64,000 nucleotides of DNA from Amyelois transitella (lineage: Eukaryota; Arthropoda; Insecta; Lepidoptera; Pyralidae), in the NCBI RefSeq assembly GCF_032362555.1, contig NC_083522.1, positions 6,550,001 to 6,614,000 of the forward strand, written 5' to 3'. The notes below the pieces were generated by a model. It saw only the letters and a program-made list of their open reading frames with translations. It ran no database searches and had not been told where the DNA came from. This document shows, in pieces, positions 12,353 through 25,200 of this stretch. The position numbers were made by a program, and so were the translations under genes. The first letter of the stretch is position 1, and each line of letters starts with the position of its first letter.

Positions 12353-13102
12353 TAAACTTGTAGTCTGAATTCCGTTAGACGCATTATTATAAAAAAAATT
12401 TATATAATTAGAAAAAGTAAGCTGATCTATTACCTAATAAGGTTTTCATTACTACAACCTTGGGTCGAAACCAAAGGTCGATATTTCCATGAAATGAAAT
12501 AAAACAACGTAGAAAAAAATAATTATAAATCTCAAATTTTGGTAGTATTGCTACAGCATGAGAAGATGAATTTGCAGCATTTCAAATAATATTAAAAATT
12601 CTATATAAGGCGGCTTTACTTAAAATAAAAGCACCATTTTATATATTGACACTGCACCAATCAATTATTTTATAAGATTTGTTATTGTGTTTTATTTTAG
12701 TACCCACATTTATAGGGTACCGTAAGGCACCGTTCAGCCTTTCAGCTAATTTTTTTTAATCTTTAAGAAACAGGTTTATAATAACAGGTATTAGGTTTAT
12801 AAATACAGGACTATTTTATCATTTTTTTAAGATCACATACGTGTCATTTTAATGCCTTTCAGATTTATACGTACAAGCTTAGATTCCTCTTACACCTTAT
12901 TTTTGTCACACTAATCTTTAATAGTTATTTGTTCACATTGTTCCTCAAACAATAATACATTGCACTTTATAGTTTAGTCAAAATATAGCAGATATTACCG
13001 AAAATCAAGGGAAATATGCCTCTTGGATACAATGGACCGGCTGGCTGGTGAAACACAGTAGACCTTCATGGACTATCACCCTTCACCCTTCTTTTCACCT
13101 CC

Positions 13103-13116
13103 GTTGTCATGGAAAC
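13103..13116 (+). promoter_or_regulatory. X-box-like RFX site upstream of dynein exon
   Basis: GTTGTCATGGAAAC fits the insect X-box form RYYVYY-N(1-3)-RRHRAC (GTTGTC, AT, GGAAAC). It lies about 140 bp upstream of the ATG at 13258, the first candidate exon of the dynein intermediate chain. RFX factors activate ciliary genes through such sites. A single 14-bp match can occur by chance, but its placement fits. Confidence 0.5.
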
Positions 13117-13257
13117 AAAGCCTTGCGCGCGCAGCCCAATCTCTTTGAACTACTACTCTCAAATTTATTTACGAATGAAGACAACTTTTTTGTTAGCTTT
13201 GTTTTGAAAAAAATATCGTGTTTCTTTAATATGTTAGTATCTATATAGTTTAGAATA

Positions 13258-16200
13258 ATGGCTCCGAAAAAGGTAAGAATTTTGGCCGATTAATAAATTT
13301 AATGATTTTTAATTTATATTTTTATTTATGTACAAATATCTAAGAAACACGTTTTCGTACAAATATATTACTTAGGTACTTATTTATTGTTAACAAACTC
13401 AGTCAAAATACAAATTAAAACTTTACGAAAAATATGAGTCCATCTAATACGTAATATAAGAAATAGCAATAACGTCAACGTGTTACAAGGCCCATCGATC
13501 AAACTTTTCTTTTACGTAATTCAAACACTTATTATTTTTCCTGTTAGTAAAATTTACAGAAAATATCTATGCATACCTTCCTAATTTCTCGCAAACGGAT
13601 ATTTATAAAAAACTAAATTTACTTTCCCTATTGGAACAGGAATCTCTATAAATTCAATCTCTTTAAATACCCATTTCACTCCAATAGGCTATTTTACACC
13701 ATGTAAAAAAAATATAAAAATGCACGTATCTTATAGATTTTGTAAAAAATAAAAGAAAAACATCGATCATTATTCATAAAAGTGCAATATGGATTTTATA
13801 ATTCAATTTAAAAAATCCTCTTTTTTAATCTGTTCTTCAAAAGTCGAAAACGCTATCCGCCATGTTGGGTACTGACGTGACGTCATACTTTTAGTAAACA
13901 AATATCGAATCGAAAACATATTGATGATGTCAGGCTCTGTTTATTTTGAAATTTTAAAATTTCTATCACGTTTTTGGGTTTTTTTTTTTTTTTTTTTAAT
14001 AAATAAATATATACGGGACAAATTACACTGATTGAGTTAGCCTCGAAGTAAGTTCGAGACTTGTGTTACGAGATACTAACTCAACGATACTATATTTTAT
14101 AATAAATACTTATATAGATAAACATCCAAGACCCAGGCCAATCAGAAAAAGTTCTTTTCTCATCATGCCCTGGCCGGGATTCGAACCCGGGACCTCCGGT
14201 GTCACAGACAAGCGTACTACCGCTGAGCCACAGAGGCCGTCGTTTTTACTCTTTAATAATTTAATAGAATCATGGAAGACGGTTTTGTGAAAGCAGACAA
14301 TATACATCTACCGAGGATTAATACGTTGATGGTGGCGAAATTTTTTGCGTCCAATCCCGATTTCTGTTCTGCTGAGTTATGAAATGTTAAAACAGCGATG
14401 TAAGTATTTATTGTATTAAACATTCTCTTACAATACACAATTATAATAGGTAAATTATTACACAACCAATCCAACATAACCTATTTTGGATCTCTTCTTG
14501 CTAATTTCAACCAAGTGTCTCTCATTTTAATATCACTTGGCAGTGGAATCCACAATTTTTCTGGTGTTTTTATACTTGTATTCTTGCATTCAGGAAAAAG
14601 ACACCAACAATATGTATTGTAATTCATTATTACAAAAATCTTTTTACTTTAGTCTTACGTAGAGCCGTATTGTTTACTAAAAGTATGACGTCACGAGTCA
14701 AAACAGCATGGCGGATGGCGTTTTCGCGCGAAAATACAAAATCAAAAATAATAAATCGTTTTTAGAGCACTTTTCGGCTTCAAAAAATTTTAATAAAAAT
14801 TCTATAGGTATAATACAGTCTCAGGGTTGATTTAAAACAGTTTTCAAAAAAGAGTGTAATAGCCTATTAAATCAAATATCTTCCTCCTGCTGCTAGTACC
14901 CACTTCTTTTAATACGGGTTAGATTCAAACATAACACACCCATGTTTCCCGGAAGGGGTAGGGAGAGACTACATCTTTCGTTCGGGTAAAGATTACCTGT
15001 TGCTGAAGTCGGTTCGTGTAAAACCTGACCTTTTGGTTTGTTTTCGAATGGGAAATCTGCCTCCCGGGTCTTCACCCGGGTTAGTGTGGAACTCCTGGCA
15101 TCTAGTGAACCCACTTAAACTCTCCGGTGCGCCCTTCTTGTAATTTTATGGACTTCATGAGATCGCATGGCATTTCACCACGATGCCCTCTGGCTCCGCG
15201 GTGCTGTGTAAAACCTGACCTAAAAAATTCAGGATAATGTTTAAAAAGCGAACTCTGGGTTCCTCTCCAGAGAAAAACTAACGTTAAGAGAATGCTATAA
15301 TTTGAAGTGAGCTTTCAGAGTAATATGTAACGAAACTAAATACATAATTTTCTTCAATACTTAATACACTTCTATAGCCCAAGAAGATTAATATCTACAA
15401 AATATATTAGTCAATATACGAGTATGTATCTTCAGTTTCAACAATAACAATACAGAGTAAAGACTAACATTTCGTTGAACTGATTACTTACTATGCAAAC
15501 CATATTATCATATCTGTGATGTAGATTACAAACATATGTACTTACATATACAATACAGGTATATTCATTACAATATGAATATACTTAAATTGACTTCTGA
15601 CTCCAAGCTATAATGGTTTTAGTGTGCCAACTAAGTGTTTTAGTCACGAATTTTAGTTTGAAGGAAAATGCGTAAAGAAAACATGTTTTCAAAAAATGTT
15701 TTTTTTAATAACCTACGAACTGACAGATAATGCTTTTAGCATTAAGCTCAATAAAAATAAAAAAACGCTCAAACGGCAATTGTCTCAGATATTTTTACCT
15801 CTTATGATTCCTTTTAATCCTGAGTCTTTTGCATCTGTTATAGCAGTCACCATTGTCGGGTATGGATATAATTAAAAACAATGTATGGTTGATAAATTGT
15901 TCAGTAACTTTTTGTTCACAATTAATCTATTCAATAAAAATATATATATAAATATAAATACAACTATAATATTACAAAACTAATTTTACCAACTTTATTT
16001 AGCTGCCTAGCCCTGAAGGGATCAGTAAGGCCTTGAAATTGCCAGATATTTGGCGAAATAAGTCTTCTGAGAAATCCCTAGGGCTCCTACTAAATCGGAT
16101 AAGAGTGAGTACCGTCATTAGAGCTTAGCATGGCAGCGGCTCATTGTAAATACGACTCTACCACTATGTGATTGTGTCCGTTTTCGTCTGTCGTCGGCGT

Positions 16201-19200
16201 TTGTGTGCGTCCTATCACATGTTTTGTCCAATGTTTGGCTATTGGTGCAAACATATCCAAATATTTCTTTCTAATTTTAAACATTTCCTTACGAGATATG
16301 TTGGAACCAATACGCCTTGTGACGTCATTCATGTCTAAAGCCATGTTGTAAATATGTGTGCTCTTTTACATGTTTACTTATATAACAATTTGTGTTTTAT
16401 ATGTACCTATTTGCTATATTCAATATGTTACTTTGCATGCTCTGTGGCCTTTTTTATGTTTGAAGAAGCGAGGGTACGAATGGGTGTAAAATAGCAGTAA
16501 CGTCATAAGTAAAACAGTAAAAACTACCTATGCGATGTGAGTACCAAATAATAAATGTGTATCGTCAGTTATCTCTATGGTTTTCATAAAATAGTATATA
16601 AGTACCTAACATAGTACTTTATCGAACCTAAGTACTTACTACTTGTCTCGGTTACCTGGGTAGGTATAAAAGGTTTGTTTGTAAATTATTTATTTCGCGT
16701 AAAAAAAATATATTTAAAAACCTACGAAAATCTGCAGATTCCACCTGTATCCATCCCTTTCGTTACGTTACAGAAGTTTTTTTTTTATTAAATTGTGAAT
16801 TTATAAATGTTGCGTTCAAATGAAAAAAAATCTCATTGCCAAAAATTAATATTAACTTCGTATTTAAATACATACATACATATGGTCACGTCTATATCCC
16901 TTGCGGGGTAGACAGAGCTAACAGTCTTAAAAAGACTGAATAGCCACGTTCAGCTATTTGGCTTAATGATAGAATTGAGATTCAAATAGTGACAGGTTGC
17001 TAGCCCATCGCCCAAAAAAGAATCCCAAGTTTGTAAGCCTATCCCATAGTCGCCTTTTACGACATCCATGGGAAAGAGATGGAGTGGTCCTATTCTTTTT
17101 TGTATTGGTGCCGGGAACCACACGGCACATATCGTATTTAAATACAAAATATATTTTTAATAAAATCGTCCAACTTTTTTTATATCTTATTAAAAGTTCA
17201 AATATAAAAAAAAATACAAAATTATATTCAGCCAGTACTCCAAGTCACAAATAAACATCACGATAATTAATAACACTGAAAACCGTTATCAGACTGACTA
17301 TTATCATGGAAATTTATCAATATTTATCTCTACCAAACTATTTATACAGCGTCGTGCCCCCAACATGCAACACAAATAGATCGTAAAACATTTTATGTCC
17401 GTATCAATTTTATGCCATTAGGCACTCATGTTTACTGGAAACTCTATTTTGAGGCCGGAAACCAAACATTTTGTATGAAACGGCAATGCCGTTCCGTGTC
17501 AAGCCGGTATAAGCATTAAACTTTACAAAAGTTTGGAAGTAATTTGCAGTTTCAGTATTTTAAAGTCGGTTCCATTGTAAAAGGTCAAAGTTATTTCGGA
17601 AAGTAGTCTGCAAGGTTGGATAAGATTTATGCTCGTCGCGGTCAGTACACTCTACATAACTATTTGCCATCAATTTAGACCGTTTGTTATTCGTACGGAA
17701 AGTGAAACGTATGAAAGGATTTTCTACTTATATATTAACGATGAAAGGTATACCAGGGATACGATAAAATTAAAAAGTCATCGTTGAATTATGTCATTAT
17801 ACACTACCCAAAGCTGGCAGTATCATTCGGTGTCAAATGCTCATCCACCGGCCAAATAAAATAAACACATATCCCGCCTTAACCACTAACGCGGAATAAA
17901 AGATCCAGTAGGTATTCTCGAAAAGGCTGAAAAGTCACGTTCAGCTGAATGACTCAATGGTAAAATGGAGATTCAGATAGTGACGGGTTGCTAGCCTATC
18001 ACCTAAAGGACATAATGCTAACGCGTTACATTTTTCTCTCTCGCTTGGATAAAATTAACAGAGAACTTCACTACCTTACGGTACAACTTTAAAGAGTTAT
18101 ATCCAAAATTTAAATAATAAAACTTACATACTTTAGCACGTCACTCAAAAACACAGATAAAAATCGGTACGTCTTGCCCAAGAAACGTTCGCAATTCAAA
18201 TGGTACATCATGATTAGTACAACAAAGGAATTTGATGTACTCGGCACGAGCTGATCCCTGTACTACCTTACGCCAGACACCGTCTAATTAGAATTTGGCG
18301 ACACGCCCAACCCTGGCCGGTAATTTTCTTGCTACGGTCAGCAAAAAATAAAAAATATGAGTATGAGAAATTTTTCCCGCGTTTTTCCGACAATGTTGGC
18401 TCGTGAGTCATGACGTATGTGAGACGTAGGTTCATACGTAAACACAATGAATACATACCTAGTATTTTTTATTAGAATAAACTTACGTGGGAATGATTGT
18501 TTCGTTAATAGAAAGCAAGCCTCGCCTTAAATTTTTTTTATAAGTACCAAATAAAAGTACACCTATTTATCTAAGTATGATAATATTGATGTAATAGAGA
18601 AATCGCGACTTTATTACGATGGTTAAGAATTATTCGTACAGTCAGTTGGTAATATTGAAAGGTCGCGAACAATAAATTCATTCTATTTTAATAAATTATA
18701 TATCTAATGTTATACCTATAGTATTATCAAATTAATAAATAGTGTACAATAAAAATTGGGGAAAGTTTTTGCGTGGATAATTACAAGACACATAGTAAGT
18801 CATACAATTTAAATTATTGTTAAATTTCCTTAAGTTAAAAATATCCTTCAAGGTTACACGTCACTTAAAATAGTTTGGATAAAAAATTGCAATAAAAATC
18901 AAAATTTTACTTACGTATATAAATTACAAAATCTTTTTAGTAGTCGCTACCCATTATCATTACCAGCTATAATCTATGCAATGCAGTTACACTACCCTAC
19001 CCCTCATTATAATTCAGACTAGGCATTAGCACCGCGGCAGTCTGATATTGATGGCAGAATTTAGTGAAATCTGCATAAAATCTTATTTTATTTGCATGAG
19101 ATCAGACAATACCCAAAATTATCCGTCATTTCCAAAAAAATATAGAAGTTTCACACACAATGATTAAATTTAAATGTGAATTCAATTATTTGTGTAATTC

Positions 19201-22200
19201 TGAGGATAAACAAATTATTTATTCAAATTTATACTTGGAATTTCTAAAAATAATTTAAATATTTTTATTTTTAAATTGCAATGTCTTCAGTCCAAACAGC
19301 AAGTAACGAAGATATTATTTTGTCGGAGTCCGATTCCGAAGATGACGTGAGTACAACCTCTTTCGTGAGCGAAGCCAACATTTAACAAGAATTAAAAATG
19401 TACAAATTTGGAGCACGCTATGTCCCAAATCGTCCCGTCGTTTGTTAAAGCTACTCTAAAGCGCTAACAATTATTTATATTTGTATAACATGATTATTGG
19501 CCATAAAGTCGTAACAATATGCAAATGTTTGTGTATATTTTACTCGTAAATTCTAAGTTCGAATTTCGATGTCAGTCCTTCATTTGCTGCCGACCAAAGC
19601 TTGCGTGCTTTTTCGATACCTACGGAGCTTTTGTAAACTTTTAAATGTTGAAAGCTTTAATCAAACGCGCTTTGCAGAGTGATGACGAAACAGTGCTTTT
19701 GTCCAAAACTTTACTGTGTTTCGATGTCTGTATCCCAAGATTTATTTATTTACTTAATAATTACTTCGTCATTAAACACTGCAGTTAAATATTGCATATT
19801 TTATTTTTTCCTTTGGTTAAATAAGCGTTCTTTTTTTTAATAGTATAAAAGTGCTAATTTATCTCAAAGACGAAAGTCTTGATCAAAGAAAATACTTGTG
19901 AGAAAACGTCAGATTTGTCTTATTTAAATAATATGAAGTTCGACAAACATATAGCAATCGTAGATATCATTTTTAATAGTTAATTTATAATTTTTCCCCC
20001 TTGGTATTTTAACTTATGCGTGTTACGGGAACAAAATAATTCTTTCTCTATCATCTTTTCTCATTGTTGGGAAAAGAGAAAATTATACCGACCTTAAAAT
20101 AATTTTTAATTTCAATGTATATATAATATATGTACACATTTCATTACCAAATGCTTATGTTTTATGTGCCTCAATGTTTGTGTCCACCAAACGTCCGTCT
20201 CATCTATTGCAATTTTATTTTTTACACAAATCTGCACTGGCATTGCTTTAAAATATTCTATTGAATTAATGATTCATTTGTAGAAAGAAGCTAACAAGTC
20301 TCGTGGAAACCTTGTTGAAGATGAGGGGTTAGATTGGCTGAAACCACGCACCTTGATTAAGCCAGACGACCAAGAGGAAGTACCTGATGCTGTAAGTGCA
20401 TAATATTTTACTATTGGCTTGAAATTTAATTGAAATAATATAAGTTTTAACCTTACGTTTAATCTTTTTGGCATAAAAATGTGTTGCTATGCCAGCAATA
20501 AAATATATTACAATATATATTTGTTATGATATGCAGTATCCATTATGTCTTGTCATTAAGTCGTTTGATATTTATTTTCATCCTACTAATATTATAAATG
20601 CGAAAGTTTGTGAGTATATCAGGATGTCAGTATGGATGTTTGTTACTCTTTCGCGCAAAAACTATTGAACCGATTACGATGTAATTTAATATGTAGGTAG
20701 TTGAAGACTCGATAACATACTACTTTTTATCCCGGGGTTCCAGCGGGATTGATTAATTATGATAGGGTTTCCCCATTTCGGCCTCTAGTATAACATAAGG
20801 CGGACCTTGAGCCCCAAAACACTTCTGTGGAGGGTGCAACCGGGAACACGCAGATATGAGAGAGAGCATAGAGCATATAATTATATAATAACAATGTAGT
20901 TACCTACATATAATTATATAATAACAATGTAGTTACCTTAATCATAAAAAAATGATAAATTAATAATATGTTAATTTATGAAGAACTGATCTCTTTCAGG
21001 ATCTAGAAGAAGACGTTGGTCGTATTCTGACGACGATCAATCCACAGTGGGTAGCTGACGAGGTCGCCTATCATTATGGTCGCCATCTGTTCGTAGTAAA
21101 ACCAAAACCGACCTATGGGAAAGCGTATCCTTTGTTCGTGTATCAGGGCACTGCTATACGGAAGGATTCAGATGAGGCAAAGGCTCAAATCGCTTCTGGA
21201 TATGGTGAGATTTGCCATCATAAAATTATGGAAACGAAAAAATAACTGAGATGTCTACCAACGCACAGCCACTTTTAACTGATTGGAGACATTTGATCCT
21301 GATTTGATTGGTATACATGAAGTTATATATAATATGGACATTTGCTGAAGATGGAATTTCTAAAATATCCAAGGAAATTAAACCCCTGTTAATAGCTATA
21401 TAAAGACTTATGTCTCGTCCGAAAATATAATCTTTGGGCCTTTCAGACTATTTTTATTAATTCAATTTATTTTAAAATATTTTTTTTTAATTATATATGT
21501 TGGTAGGACATTAAAAAATTGGTTATTGTAATCGCAATATTTTTTTTAATACAAAATTATTGAAAGTTGATTATAATATTTTTGTTTAAAATGAATAGGT
21601 GGTCTCGGGTTTGATGAAGCTGGCCCAAAACGAGCCAAGGTCAAAAAGTCCAGAGCAAATTTAGAAGATGAAGAGGAACCGGAACCAGAACCAGCGGCTC
21701 CAGCTGAGGAGGCTAAACCAGAAGGTTTAGTATACAGTGCTTGCCAAACGATACCATTAATTAAATTTCACAAAAATAAAAATATGTTTTTCTTAAAAAA
21801 ATCGAAAGGCGAACGCTCGATCCTGAAAGATTATTACCTAAAGAGGACGAAATGGGGAAAGATGAGAGAGATAATAGAGACACATTTATTTTATGCAGAG
21901 GACGCAGTTGGTGAGGAAGAAAAGCCGGCTGAGGCGGCTGAAGGCGGTGAAGCGGCGACTCCCAAGGAAGCAGTCGAAGGCGAAGAAGTGACTGGCGAAG
22001 GCGAAGGTGGTGAAGAAGCACAGCCTGAAGAACGTGAGTAAACCTAAACTGTATTTAATATAACCATCATTAAGCCAACTATTTAAACGTAACCTTAAAG
22101 CCATACCTTATGACACTTCAGAGACTACCCAAAGATATACTGACTTAACGTTTTCTTGTAAATAAACTGCAAACATATCAGTCAGCATTATCATTGACTG

Positions 22201-25200
22201 TACATACATATATCAAACCATGGATCCAATACGGGTAAGGTTTCCCTGCGAAGGTTGCGGAAGTCAGACTCACCCAATACCCTGGGCTCTTTTCCAGAGC
22301 GGTGAAGATACAAACGGGACTAAAGCCAGGAGGAAGAGATACTGTACATACATATCCATACATATACATATAATAAAACTGTAACTGAACTTTGTCTGTA
22401 CATTGAAGATATTTAAGAAAAAAAATTATAAGGTGTCTTTTTAGGGTCAATAGAAGACAAAACAATTTTTTTTAGAATTTTTGTCTGTCTGTCTGTCTGT
22501 CTGTATGTCTGTCCGTCTGTCTGTCTGTATGTTTGTACGCGCATCACACAAAATCTACCGAACGGATCTGAACGAAATTCGGCACAGATATAGTTAGTAA
22601 CCTGGATTGGAATATAGGCTACTTTTTATTCTGAAATTCTATCCCAAGGGGAGGAAATAGGGGATGCAAGTTTGTATGGAACTTCGTCATTTTTGAATCG
22701 ATAAAAAAAAGCTATGAATAAATTATTATTATATTTATTATGATGATTATGATTATTAAAAATATGATTTAAAAAATAGCATTTTATTGATTTAAATTCA
22801 TTATGCTTTGTTTATTGTTTTAGTTCCCGTGGTTTAGATATTTATTTTTTGACCACTCGATACGAGATGGCGCCTCATGAGAATTTAAGAAATAACACGA
22901 TTGTAGCCGCTGGCAAAATTTTTAATTATTAAATTAAAAAAAATCTTTTTTTCATTGATTTCGTTTCGCCAGTACTCATAAAAAAGCAGTGGAAGCAGTC
23001 GACCGTACGCTTAAAGATATCCGGCGAAACAATCGCATTATGGGAGGTACCACTGTATTATTTTGTGGTGATTTCCGCCAGACTCTACCCGTCATAAGCC
23101 GTGGTACTAGAGCTGATGAATTAAGTAAGCGCATATCTCAAACGTTCCATACTCCGGCCTCATGTTAGGAAATTAAGTCTAACACGTAATATGAGAGCTT
23201 AGTTGGGTGGTAATCCTCGAGCGCAAAAATTCTCAGATGTGTTATTAAAAATCGGTAATGGTACATTGCCTGAATCGAACGGATTGGTGACTCTGCCAGA
23301 GAACCTCTGTCAAGTAGTTACTTCGGTGGAGGAACTTATTCATTGCGTTTATGGAGACCTATCTCAAATAGTTCATCACGAAGATTCTTGGATATGCGAG
23401 CGAGCAATCCTAACACCCAAAAATGAGCAAGCCGCTGCTATTAATTTAAGTATTTCGGAAAATTTATGAGAACGAGGTGGTATACTAATCCATAAATGCA
23501 GTTTTAGATAGTACCGATGCTACAACTTATCCGGTAGGGTTCCTTAATTGCAATGAATGAATGCAAGAGGTTATAGATGAAGATGTGAATGAAGCACGTA
23601 AGGAATATAAGAAAATGAAAGATTTGGTTAAGAAAGCTGTGATTAGAAAGAAAGAAGAGTATAAAGAGGATTTTGATAAAAGGCTATCAGAAGACTTTCA
23701 GTCAAATCTGAAAGTATTCTGGAAATCCGTAAGGTCAGCCCGAGGAAATACTATAACCAGAGAGCTGACTAGGATCAGATGCCAGGATGGTAGCGTTGTG
23801 AAAGGAGAAGAATGTGTACTAAAGATATGGAAGGACTATTTTGAAAGTTTATTTGAAAAAAAGGAAGGAAATAAGAAAGATTTCTGCTATAGCGAAGAAA
23901 AAGAGAATGAGATGGAAGGCGAAATTGAAATGTTCGAAATTGTGGAAGCACTTAAGAGTATGAAAGCGGGAAAGGCTGCTGGGTGTGATAGAGTGTCGGT
24001 CGAGATGCTTAAAGCAGGAAAAGGCGTAGTAGCTAGTCAGTTGTACTGCCTTTTCAATTTGTGTTGGAGAAGCGGCCGAGTACCAAAAGATTGGTGTAAG
24101 GCTGTTATCGTGCCACTTTACAAAGGAAAAGGGTCACAGCTGGACTGCAAAAATTATCGTGGTATAAGCCTGCTTAGCGTCGTCGGCAAATTGTATGCTA
24201 AGGTATTGATTAATAGAGTCAGGAATGAAACTGATGACAAAATATGGGATGCTCAAGCGGGATTTCGAAAGGGAATGGGATGTACTGATCAGGTCTTTTC
24301 CTTGCGGTGCATAGCCGAAAAGTTTTTGGCCAAGAGTCAAAAAGTCTATTGCACATTCGTAGATCTGGAAAAGGCCTATGACAGAGTTGAGAGGAATGAA
24401 TTGTGGTCAGCACTTTCTATGCATGGGGTGAGCAGTCTCTTAATACGAGCACTGAAATCCTTATATGAGGATTCGAGTGCTTGTGTCAGGATAAACGGAG
24501 CGCACACTGAGTGGTTTAAGATTGAGAAAGGCGTTAGGCAAGGATGTGTTGCGTCACCGTGGCTGTTCAACCTATTTATGGATAGCTGTTTGACAGATTT
24601 GAAAGAGTCTAAAAGTGGATTAAGGATGAATGAGTTACTCGTCAAATGTCTGCTCTATGCCGACGATCAGGTTATACTGGCGTCATCAGCGGAGGAGTTA
24701 CAGGAGATGGTAAACTGTATGCATGAAGCTTTAAAAGAGAAAGGAATGAAAGTGAACGTAAGTAAAACTAAAACACTGGTTTTTGAAATGGAGAAAGAAA
24801 TGACAGCATGTAATATTTTGATTGGAGGAGAAAAAGTGGAGCAAGTGAAAGAGTTTGTATATCTAGGATCAAAGTTTACATCAGATGGCAAGTATGATAG
24901 TGATATTGAAAGGAGAGTGAACGCGGGGAACATGGTGAATGGAGCTTTGCATGCCTTTATGAGCAGTCAGAAACTATCCAAAAAGGCTCGACTGGCTGTG
25001 CACAGGGGCGTGTTGGTCCCGACATTAATGTATGGGAGTGAAAGTTGGGTATGGCAAAAGAAGCATGAAAGCAGAATAAATGCAGTGGAAATGAGAGCGT
25101 TAAGGAGTATGATGGGTGTGAAATTGAGTGACAGGATAAGGAACAGCGTGATAAGGGAATGTTGTGATGTGAAAGAAGATGTAGTTACAGGAATAGAAAA

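Larger units (their letters stand above)
13683..14868 (-). mobile_element. Non-autonomous TIR DNA transposon with long inverted arms
   Basis: Ends share the inverted words aataggctatt (13683) and aatagcctatt (14858-14868). Further in, a nearly perfect inverted repeat of about 57 bp pairs 13845-13902 with 14670-14726 (key words catggcgg, tgacgtcat, ttgtttactaaaagta). A SINE has inserted in the left half. The interior encodes a THAP-like exon on the minus strand. Superfamily is unsettled (P or Kolobok elements carry THAP domains); no clear target duplication was seen, so outer limits are approximate. Confidence 0.6.

Noticed and set aside
14155-14240. tRNA-like sequence with good box B on the minus strand
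   Set aside because: Continues directly into a SINE body and poly(A) tail and does not close an acceptor stem, so it is the head of a SINE and not a tRNA gene.
21784-22041. Single continuous ORF across 21784-22041 as a gene
   Set aside because: The acceptor at 21898 and donor at 22034 define a 135-base dynein exon; the upstream part of the frame is intron.
22484-22540. Repeated TGTC words as a CRISPR-like array
   Set aside because: Simple 4-base microsatellite without spacers, at the start of a Helitron copy.
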